Below the pieces are notes generated by a model. The model was not told the origin of the DNA and ran no database searches. It saw nothing but the letters and a program-made list of their open reading frames with translations. A stretch of 64,000 nucleotides of DNA from JAHWKV01 sp040905365 (GTDB lineage: Bacteria > Actinomycetota > CADDZG01 > JAHWKV01), in NCBI GenBank assembly GCA_040905365.1, contig JBBDRQ010000064.1:24670-88669 (forward strand), in the 5' to 3' direction. The position numbers and the translations under genes are program-made. Positions 51,470 to 60,056 of the stretch are shown here, piece by piece. How positions within the stretch are numbered: the stretch's first letter is position 1; the number at the start of each line of letters is the position of its first letter.

Positions 51470-52188
51470 TAGCGATCGACCTCCTCGGACGCCGGAGCGG
51501 TTCCTCCCAGGTGCGCCGGCAGCCACCACAGGTCGTCTTCGCCGGCCGGCTCCTGTGGATATTTCTCCTGCGCCTCGGTCAGCAGCTTCCGGATTGAGTC
51601 CATGAGGAGATCGGTTGCTTTGCGCGGGTCCTCCTCCGGGCCTACCTCCAGGGGCTCTCCGATGTTGACCAAAATGGCTACGCCCCGCTGGAAGTTGCGC
51701 GGCCGGCCTTTGGTGAGGATGCGGTGCGATCCCCACACCGCCACCGGAACGACGGTTGCCTGGCTGGCTTGCGCCATTCGGACGGTCCCCGTTTTTCCCT
51801 TGGAGGGGACGAAAGAGCGGTTGATGGTTGCCTCGGGGAAGGTACCGATAATCTCTCCGGACTCAAGTGCTTCGATGGCCAGGTCCAGGGCCTTGGACCG
51901 GTCTCCTTTGCGGTCGACCGGTATGTGCTTCATGCCTCGCATGAGCGGCCCGGCCACCGGGTGGGCGAAAATTTCTTTCTTGGCCAAAAAGCGCACAAAG
52001 CGCCTTTTCTCAAAGACGCTGGCCCACGCGGAGAAGACGAAGTCCAGATATCCGGCATGATTGATCGCCAGGATCGTGGGGCCCTCGGTGGGTATGTTCT
52101 CCTCGCCCACGACTATGACCTCCCAGCCCATAGACTTTTGAAGAGCCTTTGCGACTGCGAGGACGGGGCGGTACACGGGCTCTGCCAT
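51469..52188 (-). CDS. plsC: 1-acyl-glycerol-3-phosphate acyltransferase (PlsC family)
   Basis: The 239-residue protein has the four acyltransferase blocks: NHAGYLD (the H-x4-D catalytic pair, about 42), RGMKHIPVDR, GTFPEATINRS and VVPVAVWGSH. It makes phosphatidic acid at the inner face of the membrane. No long membrane segment is seen. It is alone on the minus strand between nfo and the HtrA gene. Confidence 0.88.
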   Translation of the reverse strand: MAEPVYRPVLAVAKALQKSMGWEVIVVGEENIPTEGPTILAINHAGYLDFVFSAWASVFEKRRFVRFLAKKEIFAHPVAGPLMRGMKHIPVDRKGDRSKALDLAIEALESGEIIGTFPEATINRSFVPSKGKTGTVRMAQASQATVVPVAVWGSHRILTKGRPRNFQRGVAILVNIGEPLEVGPEEDPRKATDLLMDSIRKLLTEAQEKYPQEPAGEDDLWWLPAHLGGTAPASEEVDR

Positions 52189-52404
52189 GGGTGAATACTA
52201 CTCAATGACTCGTTTTGGCTATGCCGGCTATGGGTCTCGGGCCGCCAAGTGTGATTAGTTTTAAAGGGTTCTAACCTGGTACTTAGACAATTTTCACCTC
52301 GATGGCTTGAGAATGGAGTCGGCCTGCCTGCCCGTGTGTGGGAACGTTTTGCGATGCCCTTTGAGCGGCGCGGCGGGTCTGTTCAGCCTTGGGAGACAAG
52401 CTAA

Positions 52405-53559
52405 ATGTCCGATACCGAAAGCAGGCCGGAGGATAGCGGCGAGGGCTTACCGCCGCGCAGGCGGCGAAGGCCGGTCCTTCTAATCGTTTCGATGCTGCTG
52501 GCCGGCGCGCTTGCCGGCGGCTCGCTCGTTCAGTGCGCGGTGGCCGAGCAAGCGGCGCCGGACGACACCGATGACGCTGCGACGCTGCCGGCCGCCGCAG
52601 ATACTCCCGAGCGGGAGCCGCTGGATCCTGAATCTGTACCGGGGATCGTCGAGGCGGTTAAGCCGTCGGTGGTGGCTATTTTCACCCAACGGGTGTCGCC
52701 GGACTTCTTCTTCGAGGCGGTGCCGAGCGAGGGGGCCGGAACCGGAGTGATCGCCACCGAGGACGGCCACATCCTGACCAACGCCCACGTTATTCAGGAC
52801 GCGCAGCAGATCGAGGTGGTTCTTACCGACGGCGAGCGCATGCAGGCGGAGGTCATCGGCGCCGACGTGCAGACAGATTTGGCGGTGCTCAAGGTGGACG
52901 CGTCCGGCCTGCAGCCGGCGCGGCTGGGTGACTCGGACGCGCTAAGAGTTGGCGAACAGGTGATCGCGGTCGGCCACGCCCTGGCTCTTCCGGGCGGGCC
53001 TACGGTCACCAAGGGGATCGTATCTGCGCTGGACCGGTCCATCCGGGCCGGCCAGGCCGTCCTTCAAAACTTGATTCAAACCGACGCCGCCATCAACTTC
53101 GGCAACAGCGGCGGGGCGTTGGTAAACGGGGACGGCGACGTCGTCGGGCTCAACACCGCGATAGCCGGCAATGCTCAGAACATCGGCTTTGCCATCGCCA
53201 TCACCCCCGCCCGTAAGGTGTTTGAGCAACTCATTGACACCGGCAAGGTCGTACACGCCTTCCTGGGGGTGCAGATGATCACGCTGTCGCCGGCCATTGC
53301 GTCCGAGTTGAATCTCGATGTGGAGCGGGGCGTATTCGTCGACCGCGTTGAGCCGGGCTCACCGGCTCAACAGGCGGGGCTGCAGGACAACGACGTGATC
53401 GTTGAGATCGGAGGCGAGGAGGTCACCGAGTCCGTCGACGTCCAGCGGGAAGTGAGCGAGCGCGACCCGGGCGATTCCATCGAAGTGGTCGTCGTTCGCG
53501 GATCCGAGCGGGTTACCGTCGAGGCGGTACTGACCGAGCGTCCCGTCCGGCAAACCTAG
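52405..53559 (+). CDS. HtrA/DegP-type serine protease with PDZ domain
   Basis: The 384-residue protein has a short basic cytoplasmic start, one membrane segment (about 23-45), a trypsin-like domain (about 80-270) and one PDZ domain (about 285-380). The triad is complete: His in ILTNAHVI (about 131), Asp in QTDLAVLKV (about 157) and Ser in GNSGGAL (about 235). It degrades or refolds damaged proteins outside the membrane. ATG 52405 follows GGGAGAC. The 216-bp upstream region is separate from plsC (divergent). Confidence 0.92.
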   Translation: MSDTESRPEDSGEGLPPRRRRRPVLLIVSMLLAGALAGGSLVQCAVAEQAAPDDTDDAATLPAAADTPEREPLDPESVPGIVEAVKPSVVAIFTQRVSPDFFFEAVPSEGAGTGVIATEDGHILTNAHVIQDAQQIEVVLTDGERMQAEVIGADVQTDLAVLKVDASGLQPARLGDSDALRVGEQVIAVGHALALPGGPTVTKGIVSALDRSIRAGQAVLQNLIQTDAAINFGNSGGALVNGDGDVVGLNTAIAGNAQNIGFAIAITPARKVFEQLIDTGKVVHAFLGVQMITLSPAIASELNLDVERGVFVDRVEPGSPAQQAGLQDNDVIVEIGGEEVTESVDVQREVSERDPGDSIEVVVVRGSERVTVEAVLTERPVRQT

Positions 53560-53577
53560 GCAGCCCTACAGGGCTGC
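53560..53577 (+). terminator. Hairpin behind the HtrA gene
   Basis: GCAGCCCT pairs with AGGGCTGC around AC, directly after the stop codon, followed by TCATAAAAG. A weak intrinsic terminator. Confidence 0.55.
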
Positions 53578-53616
53578 TCATAAAAGTGGCGCGCCGCAGG
53601 CGCTCCAATTCCCGGG

Positions 53617-53643
53617 GGGATCCGGGGGCGAAGCCCCTGGACT
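53617..53643 (+). repeat. 27-bp hairpin repeat, copy 2
   Basis: Identical over 27 bp to 18481-18507. Here it lies in the 91-bp gap between the convergent HtrA and SDR genes, 7 bp from the SDR stop codon. Confidence 0.75.
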
Positions 53644-53650
53644 TAGACTT

Positions 53651-54370
53651 CTACAGGTTAGAGAACAGCGGGATATTGGCGCCGCTGGCGGGGAGTATGT
53701 CCTCGTCCAGCAGCGCAACGAGCAGCCGGCCCACATCGTCGGGCCCCAGCCCCGGTTTTAGGTCGGGGTTGGCCTCGTGCAGCATCTCGGTGTCGACCGC
53801 GCCGGGGCTGACGCACAAGGCGCTGATCCCGTGCGCGCGGCCCTCTACGGCGATGGCCTCAGTTAGTCCGATCACGCCCGACTTGGAGACGTTGTAGGCG
53901 GCCAGTCCCGGGAACTTCTCGATCGCATAGACGCCCGACAGCGAGGCGATGGTAATGATGCGCCCTCCCCCCGATTGCTTCATCGACGCAAACGCCCGTT
54001 GGCAGGACAGGAACGTTCCGGTCAAGTTCACTGCGATTGTGCGCTCCCAGTCGCCGGAGGCGATGTCGTCGAACGGCGCCTTGCCGAGACGGGCCGCGGC
54101 GCACACCAGCACCGATGGGGCCCCAACGTCTTGTGTCACCTGGAAAAGGCGGTCGATGGCCTCACCGTCGGCGACGTCGCAGACGACCCCCGTGGCGCGG
54201 CCTCCCGCCGAGCGGATCTCGTCGTTCAGACTCTCCAGGGCCTCACCGTCGCGCGCGGCGGCCACCACGTGCACACCGCGTTCAGCCAGTCTCAGGGCGG
54301 TGGCCCGCCCTATGCCCCGACTCGCTCCGGTTACGACCCCGACGCGTCCGCTCAGCCAATCTTTCGGCAA
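53651..54370 (-). CDS. Short-chain dehydrogenase/reductase, possibly pterin-linked
   Basis: The 239-residue Rossmann enzyme has TGASRGIG (about 14-21), VLVCAAA in the place of the NNAG motif, catalytic Ser in IASLSG and YNVSK (about 159). An Arg after the second strand (AAARDGE) favours NADP(H). It is last in a minus-strand cluster with GTP cyclohydrolase I and a PTPS homologue, where a sepiapterin-reductase-like role is conceivable. Sequence alone does not set the substrate. It overlaps the upstream gene by 19 bp. Confidence 0.8.
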   Translation of the reverse strand: MPKDWLSGRVGVVTGASRGIGRATALRLAERGVHVVAAARDGEALESLNDEIRSAGGRATGVVCDVADGEAIDRLFQVTQDVGAPSVLVCAAARLGKAPFDDIASGDWERTIAVNLTGTFLSCQRAFASMKQSGGGRIITIASLSGVYAIEKFPGLAAYNVSKSGVIGLTEAIAVEGRAHGISALCVSPGAVDTEMLHEANPDLKPGLGPDDVGRLLVALLDEDILPASGANIPLFSNL

Positions 54371-55263
54371 ATCTGCACCTCCCGAAGCGCCGCGCGCCTA
54401 AATGCCCGCCGGCGGGCAAAAGCTATCACTCCCAAGTACAGGTTCATGGCGACGCCGACGGCCGGCAGGAACCACTGCGGATTCTTCGCCAGCAGGGCAA
54501 GGATCAGCACGAAGGCGTGGGTTCCAAAGCACAACGCGGAGTTGGCGACCATGAAGCTGCGGTGCGTGTACCAGCCGTCGTTGCGCGGATCTGAGGAATC
54601 CGAAGGCAGCCCCAGCCTCAGCCTTTCGCGCGCGTCCCAGGCTGCTATGGCCCGGTCTTGCCACCCGAACCAGGCGTCGTAGAGGGCCGAGAGCATCCGG
54701 GTGGGCCGGCTGAACGCCGCCGACTCGTCTACCGGCTCCGACCTCTCGTCCAGCTTGCTGGCGGAGCTGGCGCCCGCCCGCTCGATGTAGTGCAGCTGAT
54801 AGAAGTTGAACCACGAGCACTGGATGAACAGCGACACCCAGGTAATCGCCGCCCACGCGGCGGCTATCGCAGCCGGAGTGCCCGCTTGAGCCATAACCAG
54901 GGCGCACGCTCCTGTCCACGCGGTGAAGACCACGCCGTCGCCGATAGTGTCCACGAACCGCCCCAGCCGGTGCCCGGTGCCGGTGGCTCTGGCCAGAGCT
55001 CCATCGGTAGCGTCGAAGACGTCCTTTAGGTGCACGGCCGCCGCGGCCGCCAGGAACAGCCCCGACTCGGGCAGGGAAGCGATGAAGCCCGCGGCCGCCA
55101 GACCTGAGGTGATCGAAAGTCCGGTGGCCACCTCGTGTCGAATGCCCAGCCGGTAGAAGCCGCGAATCACCCACGGATAGTAGGGAATCCACTTCGTGCT
55201 GATGTTGAAGTAACGGTGCTCGGCCGGGATCTTGTAAATGGATTCGAGATCCAAGGAAGCCAT
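54352..55263 (-). CDS. CDP-alcohol phosphatidyltransferase family membrane protein
   Basis: The 303-residue protein has the full motif D-x2-DG-x2-AR-x8-G-x3-D-x3-D (DATDGALARATG, then GRFVDTIGD, about 100-125) within several membrane segments. It is much longer than PgsA, with a soluble insert (about 175-240) and more membrane segments at the end. Substrate alcohol is unknown. ATG 55263 overlaps the stop of the PTPS homologue (TGATG), so it is translated with a pterin enzyme, an unusual pairing. Confidence 0.85.
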   Translation of the reverse strand: MASLDLESIYKIPAEHRYFNISTKWIPYYPWVIRGFYRLGIRHEVATGLSITSGLAAAGFIASLPESGLFLAAAAAVHLKDVFDATDGALARATGTGHRLGRFVDTIGDGVVFTAWTGACALVMAQAGTPAAIAAAWAAITWVSLFIQCSWFNFYQLHYIERAGASSASKLDERSEPVDESAAFSRPTRMLSALYDAWFGWQDRAIAAWDARERLRLGLPSDSSDPRNDGWYTHRSFMVANSALCFGTHAFVLILALLAKNPQWFLPAVGVAMNLYLGVIAFARRRAFRRAALREVQICRKIG

Positions 55264-55679
55264 CAGGCGAGGTCTCGGACCCGTTCGGCCCAATTCTTGT
55301 CCGTCTCCTGAACTTTGACCCTGTACAGCATGCCCGGCGGCAGGTAAGGCTCCAGGCGGTCCCAGAACGTCGACGCCATGACCTCTGCGGTGGGATTGAG
55401 TCCGGCCATCCACGCCACGTCCACATTGAGGTTGGCGTGATCGACGTCGTCGATGATGCGCTTGTTGATCAGCTCGGAGAGGGCTTTGAGGTCGAACAGA
55501 TATCCGGTTTCGGGATCGATGTGGCCTTCGACGGAAACCTCCAGCACGTAGTTGTGACCGTGCCCCGAGGGGTTGGAGCACTTGCCGAACACCCGGCGGT
55601 TTTCTTCATCTGAGAACTCTGGACGGTACAGGCGGTGTCCGGCGTTGAACCGCTCCAGCCTCGTCACCAGTACCGGCAT
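55263..55679 (-). CDS. 6-pyruvoyl-tetrahydropterin synthase/QueD family protein
   Basis: The 138-residue protein has the zinc His set: FNAGHRL (about 15) and GHGHNY (about 39-44). FGKCSNPSGHGHNY puts a Cys ahead of the zinc pair as in animal PTPS, and the DVDHANLN and TAEVMAS regions hold the catalytic partners. The family makes 6-pyruvoyl- or 6-carboxy-tetrahydropterin from dihydroneopterin triphosphate. The FGKC.NP.GHGHNY form resembles true PTPS, but queuosine-type QueD cannot be excluded. No queC or queE is nearby. Confidence 0.88.
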   Translation of the reverse strand: MPVLVTRLERFNAGHRLYRPEFSDEENRRVFGKCSNPSGHGHNYVLEVSVEGHIDPETGYLFDLKALSELINKRIIDDVDHANLNVDVAWMAGLNPTAEVMASTFWDRLEPYLPPGMLYRVKVQETDKNWAERVRDLA

Positions 55680-55695
55680 CTCTAGTGCTCCAGCA

Positions 55696-56367
55696 CTAAC
55701 TGCCGTTGCCCACCAGCGAGAAGAACTCCTGGCGGGTGCGGGGGTCGTCGCGGATCACTCCGTGCAGCGCCGAAGTCTTGGTGCGAGCTCCGGGCTTACT
55801 TACGCCACGCAAGGACATGCACATATGTTCGGCCTCCATAACCACTCCTACTCCGCGGGGATGGAGGTTTTCCTGCAGACATGTAGCTATTTGGGCCGTC
55901 AGGTGCTCCTGCACCTGCAGCGTTCGTGAGTAGTACTCGACCACCCGCGCCAGCTTGGACAGGCCGACGATGCAGTCGCCGGGCAAATAGCCGACGTGGG
56001 CTACACCGACGAACGGCAGCATGTGGTGAGCGCACAGCGAATAGAACTGGATCGACCCGGCCACAATCAGCTCGTCGTAACCCTGATCGTTGGGGAAGGT
56101 GGTCATCTCGAATTCCTCCGGGGTGAGCATGTCTCGGTAGGCCTTGGCAACGCGTATGGGCGTGGCGCTGAGGACTTCGTCGGAGGTTTCGAAGCCCAGC
56201 GCTTCCAGGAGGTCTTTGACGGCATGCTCTGCGGCAGGCAGGTCGATACCGGGTCCTCCCGGAACCGGGCTCAGCCGGTGGCTGCCCGAACGCAGGTCCA
56301 CCGCCGGAGGCGATTTGTCAGGAGTTGACGATTGAGTCTGCTTCCTCGGGGGTTCTGCCCTTGCCAA
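55696..56367 (-). CDS. folE: GTP cyclohydrolase I
   Basis: The 223-residue enzyme converts GTP to dihydroneopterin triphosphate. Zinc ligands are in SLCAHHMLPF and EHMCMSLRG. Other marks are GLSKLARVVEYYSRTLQVQE and the C-terminal TSALHG. The first about 45 residues are a Pro/Ser-rich extension not typical of the family. TTG 56367 overlaps the small upstream gene by 50 bp; a later start would shorten the extension. In this cluster it feeds the PTPS homologue rather than, or as well as, folate synthesis. Confidence 0.92.
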   Translation of the reverse strand: MARAEPPRKQTQSSTPDKSPPAVDLRSGSHRLSPVPGGPGIDLPAAEHAVKDLLEALGFETSDEVLSATPIRVAKAYRDMLTPEEFEMTTFPNDQGYDELIVAGSIQFYSLCAHHMLPFVGVAHVGYLPGDCIVGLSKLARVVEYYSRTLQVQEHLTAQIATCLQENLHPRGVGVVMEAEHMCMSLRGVSKPGARTKTSALHGVIRDDPRTRQEFFSLVGNGS

Positions 56368-56593
56368 CCAGCCACTCCTTCATGAACTCTTTTTCCTGCT
56401 CCGCCGTGGGCCCCGCTTCGCCGAACTTCGCCTGCAGTGCGTGAGCCACCTCTACCAGATTAGCCTCTAGCTCGGCCATGTCCGGTGTAAGTCCCTCAAA
56501 ATGGCTGTGGCCGCAACCCGGACCGTGCACGTGTTTGCCGCCGGCGTGATCCTGACCTTGCGGTTCTTGCTGAACATCTTGATCTTTGTTCAC
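56318..56593 (-). CDS. Small His-rich protein with a HVHGPGCGHSH motif
   Basis: The 91-residue frame starts at GTG 56593 behind AAGGAG. It has a Gln/Asp-rich start, the potential metal site HVHGPGCGHSH (about 20-30), then a helical region ending in EEADSIVNS. The His/Cys cluster could hold zinc or another metal. The overlap with folE, a zinc enzyme, suggests a coupled role. The family is not recognised. Confidence 0.65.
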   Translation of the reverse strand: MNKDQDVQQEPQGQDHAGGKHVHGPGCGHSHFEGLTPDMAELEANLVEVAHALQAKFGEAGPTAEQEKEFMKEWLVGKGRTPEEADSIVNS

Positions 56594-56656
56594 GGCATCT
56601 CCTTGTCGTCGGATCGTACTATGCACGCAACTCGGATTGGCTCCGGCGTATTCCAG

Positions 56657-56662
56657 TAGGCT
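56657..56662 (+). promoter_or_regulatory. Candidate -10 (TAGGCT) for a leaderless transcript
   Basis: TAGGCT ends 7 bases before GTG 56670 and no ribosome site is present, the spacing expected when transcription starts at the first codon. A clear -35 is not seen. Confidence 0.4.
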
Positions 56663-56669
56663 TCGATCC

Positions 56670-57809
56670 GTGAACCGGGAGGCGTGGCGCTGGGGCATCG
56701 GCGCGTGGGTAGCGCTTCGGGTGATAAGTGGGGTTGCCGCGGTGTATTCGGCGGGCTCAATGCCCGGCGACGGGGTGGACGTACCGGGCTACGATCCGCC
56801 GCAGCTGTCCGGTCTCGTCGGCGCGGTGGTGCAGCCTTGGCTGAGGGCGGACGGCCTGTGGTACCTGAAGATTGCGGTGCAGGGTTACGGTCACGACGAC
56901 GGAACCCTCGCCTTCTTTCCCGCGTTGCCCGCCGCTACGGCGGCCCTGCAGCCGCTGGTCGGCAACGAGGCGTATGCGGCGCTGCTGGTGTCCAACCTGG
57001 CGTCGCTGCTCGGCCTGGTCGCACTGTTCGGCTTTGTTGCCAAGGTCGTGGACCGGCGCTCAGCGCGGGCGGCGGTGGTCGGGCTGGCGCTGTTTCCGAC
57101 CTCGTTCTTTTTTGTAGCTCCCTATGGGGAGGCCGTGCTGTTGTTCGCTGGATCGGCCGCTCTGCTGGCTGCGGTTTCCGGGCGTCCGGTGGCCGGATTC
57201 GCCTTGGGCGCCGTTGCGGCGCTGAGCCGGCCGTTCGGAGTCCTCATTGCTCTTCCGATGGCCTTTAATGCCGCGAACCAGGGCGGGTCGTCCAAGCGAT
57301 GGCTGGGGCCGGCCGGCCCGGTTGCCGGTCTGGGCGCCTGGTTTGCGTATACCTGGAACCTGACCGGGGATCCGCTGGCTGCGATACGTGTGCAGTCCTC
57401 GTGGCAGCGGGAACTGACTGCGGCGTGGGAGACGCTAAGGCTTGGTTTTGAACAGTGGCGCCACTATTCCGAACAATCTTTTGGCAACTACGTTGCCTTT
57501 GATTTGGCGGTCACTTTGTTTGCGCTGGCATTGATTCCGGCGGCGGCTTGGGTGCTGTGGCACCGCGGCAAGGTGCTGCTGGCGGTAGGACTCGGTCTCT
57601 ATGGAGCGGCGGTGGTGGCTGCGCCGCTGTTGCTGCCTTTCCGGGCGCGGGCGTTGATGAGCAACCCGAGATTCGCTCTGGCTCTGTTTCCCCTGTTTCT
57701 CGCCTACGCTCTTGTCCCATCCAGGGCGAGGGTTCCGCTGGCGCTGGCCTCCGGAGCCGGAATGGCGGTGGCGGCGGCCGTCTTTATAGCCGGGCGGCCC
57801 CTGTTCTGA
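56670..57809 (+). CDS. PIG-V/Gpi18-like mannosyltransferase-type membrane protein
   Basis: The 379-residue protein has about nine hydrophobic segments. The first extracellular loop contains PWLRADGLWYLKIAVQGYG, like the conserved W..D..WY..IA..GY block of GT-C PIG-V/Gpi18 enzymes. LAFFPALPAATAALQPL and LFPTSFFFVAPYGEAVLL follow as in that family. It likely transfers a sugar from a polyprenyl-phosphate donor outside the membrane; the acceptor is unknown. It is divergent from the pterin cluster and followed by ispG. Confidence 0.8.
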   Translation: MNREAWRWGIGAWVALRVISGVAAVYSAGSMPGDGVDVPGYDPPQLSGLVGAVVQPWLRADGLWYLKIAVQGYGHDDGTLAFFPALPAATAALQPLVGNEAYAALLVSNLASLLGLVALFGFVAKVVDRRSARAAVVGLALFPTSFFFVAPYGEAVLLFAGSAALLAAVSGRPVAGFALGAVAALSRPFGVLIALPMAFNAANQGGSSKRWLGPAGPVAGLGAWFAYTWNLTGDPLAAIRVQSSWQRELTAAWETLRLGFEQWRHYSEQSFGNYVAFDLAVTLFALALIPAAAWVLWHRGKVLLAVGLGLYGAAVVAAPLLLPFRARALMSNPRFALALFPLFLAYALVPSRARVPLALASGAGMAVAAAVFIAGRPLF

Positions 57810-57893
57810 GCTTTGCAAAATCTTCACAAGTTGGCTGCCAAACCGGCTGATTTCGTTGCCTAAAGTGGGCAGAATGGATCCCCGGTCAGGATT

Positions 57894-57912
57894 TGAGCAT
57901 TTGCTCAGTTTT
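57894..57912 (+). terminator. Short intrinsic terminator or attenuator before ispG
   Basis: TGAGCA pairs with TGCTCA around TT (57894-57907), followed by GTTTT. It ends 24 bp before the ispG ATG, so it may end the upstream transcript or attenuate ispG. Confidence 0.5.
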
Positions 57913-57936
57913 CTCGGTGCTGCGAGCATTTAGGTT

Positions 57937-59115
57937 ATGAGCTACAGTCGGCGTCACTCGCGCAAGATCAGTGTCGGGCCCGTGGAAATAGGCGGCGGGG
58001 CTCCGATTGCGATCCAGTCGATGACCACCACCAAGACAGATGACGTCCAGGCCACCCTGATTCAGGCGCACGCGCTGGCGACGCAGGGCGCCGACATTGT
58101 CCGGGTCGCGGTGCCCCACCCGGGCGATGCCGCGGCGCTGCCGGAGGTCGTCAAAGAAGCCGGCGTACCGATCGTCGCCGATATTCACTTCTCGTACCGG
58201 TTGGCGCTGATGGCCTTGGAAGCCGGTGTTGCAGGTCTGCGCCTGAATCCCGGAAACATCCGCGACCCCAAGCAGATCCGTACTGTGGTGCGCGAGGCGG
58301 CCGACCGAAAAGTGCCTATCCGGGTGGGCGTAAACGCAGGCTCGCTGGACAAGCGGCTGCTCGCCAAGTACGGCGGCGCGACACCTCAGGCCCTGGTGGA
58401 CAGTGCCTTGCAGGAGATCAAGATCCTGGAGGACGAGGGGTTTGGCGACATAAAGATTTCCGTAAAGCATCAAAACGTGCCGCAGATGATCGAGGCCTAC
58501 CGCTTGCTGGCCGAGGCGGTGGACTACCCGCTGCATCTGGGGGTGACCGAGGCGGGTCCGCCGCCGTACGGAACCCTCAAGTCCGCCATCGGTATCGGGA
58601 CCCTTTTGTCCGAGGGCATCGGCGACACGTTGCGGGTATCGCTGACCGCGGACCCGGTGGAGGAGGTCAAGGTGGCCAAGCAAATCCTGCAGACACTGGG
58701 ACTGAGGCGGACCACGTTCGACCTGGTAGCTTGCCCGTCGTGCGGTCGTGCTGAGCTTGATGTGATCGAGTTGACCCAAAAGGTGCAAAAACGTCTGGAG
58801 GAGATGAACTTGCCGCCCATTCAGGTTGCGGTGATGGGCTGTGAGGTCAACGGCCCCGGTGAGGCGCGCGATGCAGACGTCGGTATAGCGGCGGGGCCCG
58901 GGCGAGGTTTGCTGTTCTCCAGGGGTAAACAGCTGCGCTGGGTGCCGGAGGACCAGATGGTTGATGCGTTGATGGACGAGGCCGTAAAGGTTGCGACGGA
59001 AAACGCTGAGGCCGGTCAGTCTGATTCAGCCGAGACGAAACCGGATTCCGCAAAGGACGCAAAGGACCGGAAAGATCCTGAAGTTCTGGCAGTAGCAGGG
59101 GAGGCTCCCAGATGA
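57937..59115 (+). CDS. ispG: 4-hydroxy-3-methylbut-2-enyl diphosphate synthase
   Basis: The 392-residue [4Fe-4S] enzyme makes HMBPP in the MEP pathway. The N-terminal TIM barrel shows IGGGAPIAIQSMTTT, VADIHFSYRLAL and RLNPGNI. The C-terminal domain has cluster Cys in CPSCGR and GCEVNGPGE. The last about 35 residues are a charged Ser/Lys/Asp tail beyond the family core. The ATG has only a weak ribosome site. It overlaps ispH by ATGA. Confidence 0.95.
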   Translation: MSYSRRHSRKISVGPVEIGGGAPIAIQSMTTTKTDDVQATLIQAHALATQGADIVRVAVPHPGDAAALPEVVKEAGVPIVADIHFSYRLALMALEAGVAGLRLNPGNIRDPKQIRTVVREAADRKVPIRVGVNAGSLDKRLLAKYGGATPQALVDSALQEIKILEDEGFGDIKISVKHQNVPQMIEAYRLLAEAVDYPLHLGVTEAGPPPYGTLKSAIGIGTLLSEGIGDTLRVSLTADPVEEVKVAKQILQTLGLRRTTFDLVACPSCGRAELDVIELTQKVQKRLEEMNLPPIQVAVMGCEVNGPGEARDADVGIAAGPGRGLLFSRGKQLRWVPEDQMVDALMDEAVKVATENAEAGQSDSAETKPDSAKDAKDRKDPEVLAVAGEAPR

Positions 59116-60041
59116 CCGGCAAGAAGATCCTTATCGCAGCTCCCCGCGGCTGGTGCGCCGGGGTGGACCGTGCAGTCGACATCGTGGAGCGAGCGTTGGT
59201 GCGGCACGGTCCTCCGGTCTACGTGCGCAAGCAGATCGTGCACAACATGCATGTGGTCCGGGAGCTGGAAGCGAAGGGTGCAATCTTCGTCGAGAGCGAG
59301 GATGAGGTGCCCGAAGGGGCGGTGTGCGTGTTGTCCGCCCACGGCGTTGCGCCGTCGGTTTACGAAAACGCCGAAAAGCGCCAGCTGCAGCTTATCGATG
59401 CAACCTGCCCCCTGGTGACCAAGGTGCACGTGGAAGCGCGGCGGTTTGCCAAGCAGCAAAAGACAGTTTTTCTTATCGGCCACGTGGGGCACGAAGAGGT
59501 GGTCGGCACCTTCGGACAGGCGCCGGAGCGCACCATCGTGGTCGAGAGTCCCGAGGACGTCGAAAGACTGGAGCTCGACGATCCGGGCGATGTCGCGTTC
59601 GTGTCGCAAACGACGCTGGCGGTGGACGATACCCGGCAGGTGGTCAACGCGCTAAAGAAGCGTTTCCCTCAGATAACGGCCCCCGCCAAGGACGATATTT
59701 GTTATGCAAGCCAGAACCGCCAGTCGGCCGTAAAGCAGATCGCCTCCATGGCGGATCTGGTCCTGGTGGTGGGATCGGTCAACTCTTCCAACTCGAACCG
59801 TTTGGTCGAGGTGGCCAGGGAAGTGGGAGTCAAGTCCTACTTGGTTGAGGACGAGAAGGACGTCGAGCAGTCGTGGATAGACGAGGCTGAGGCCATCGGC
59901 ATCTCCTCGGGTGCGTCAACTCCCGAGGTGCTGGTCGATCGCGTGGTCGCCCACTTGAATCAGATGGGCATAGTCGAAGTCGAGGAAGTAAGGATCGCAA
60001 CCGAGAATATTCACTTTCCACTCCCCGCGAGTGTGTCGTAG
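59112..60041 (+). CDS. ispH: 4-hydroxy-3-methylbut-2-enyl diphosphate reductase
   Basis: The 309-residue [4Fe-4S] enzyme turns HMBPP into IPP and DMAPP. The three cluster Cys are in RGWCAGVDRA (about 15), DATCPLVTK (about 99) and DDICYASQNRQ (about 197). The substrate His in AHGVAP and GHVGHEEV are also present. Direct coupling to ispG puts the last two MEP steps in one transcript, since HMBPP is both product and substrate. Confidence 0.96.
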   Translation: MTGKKILIAAPRGWCAGVDRAVDIVERALVRHGPPVYVRKQIVHNMHVVRELEAKGAIFVESEDEVPEGAVCVLSAHGVAPSVYENAEKRQLQLIDATCPLVTKVHVEARRFAKQQKTVFLIGHVGHEEVVGTFGQAPERTIVVESPEDVERLELDDPGDVAFVSQTTLAVDDTRQVVNALKKRFPQITAPAKDDICYASQNRQSAVKQIASMADLVLVVGSVNSSNSNRLVEVAREVGVKSYLVEDEKDVEQSWIDEAEAIGISSGASTPEVLVDRVVAHLNQMGIVEVEEVRIATENIHFPLPASVS

Positions 60042-60056
60042 AAAAGAGAAAACAAC

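Noticed and set aside
53617..53643. 27-bp repeat pair as attachment sites of an integrated element
   Set aside because: The 35 kb between the copies holds core genes in conserved order and no integrase, so an integrated element is not supported.
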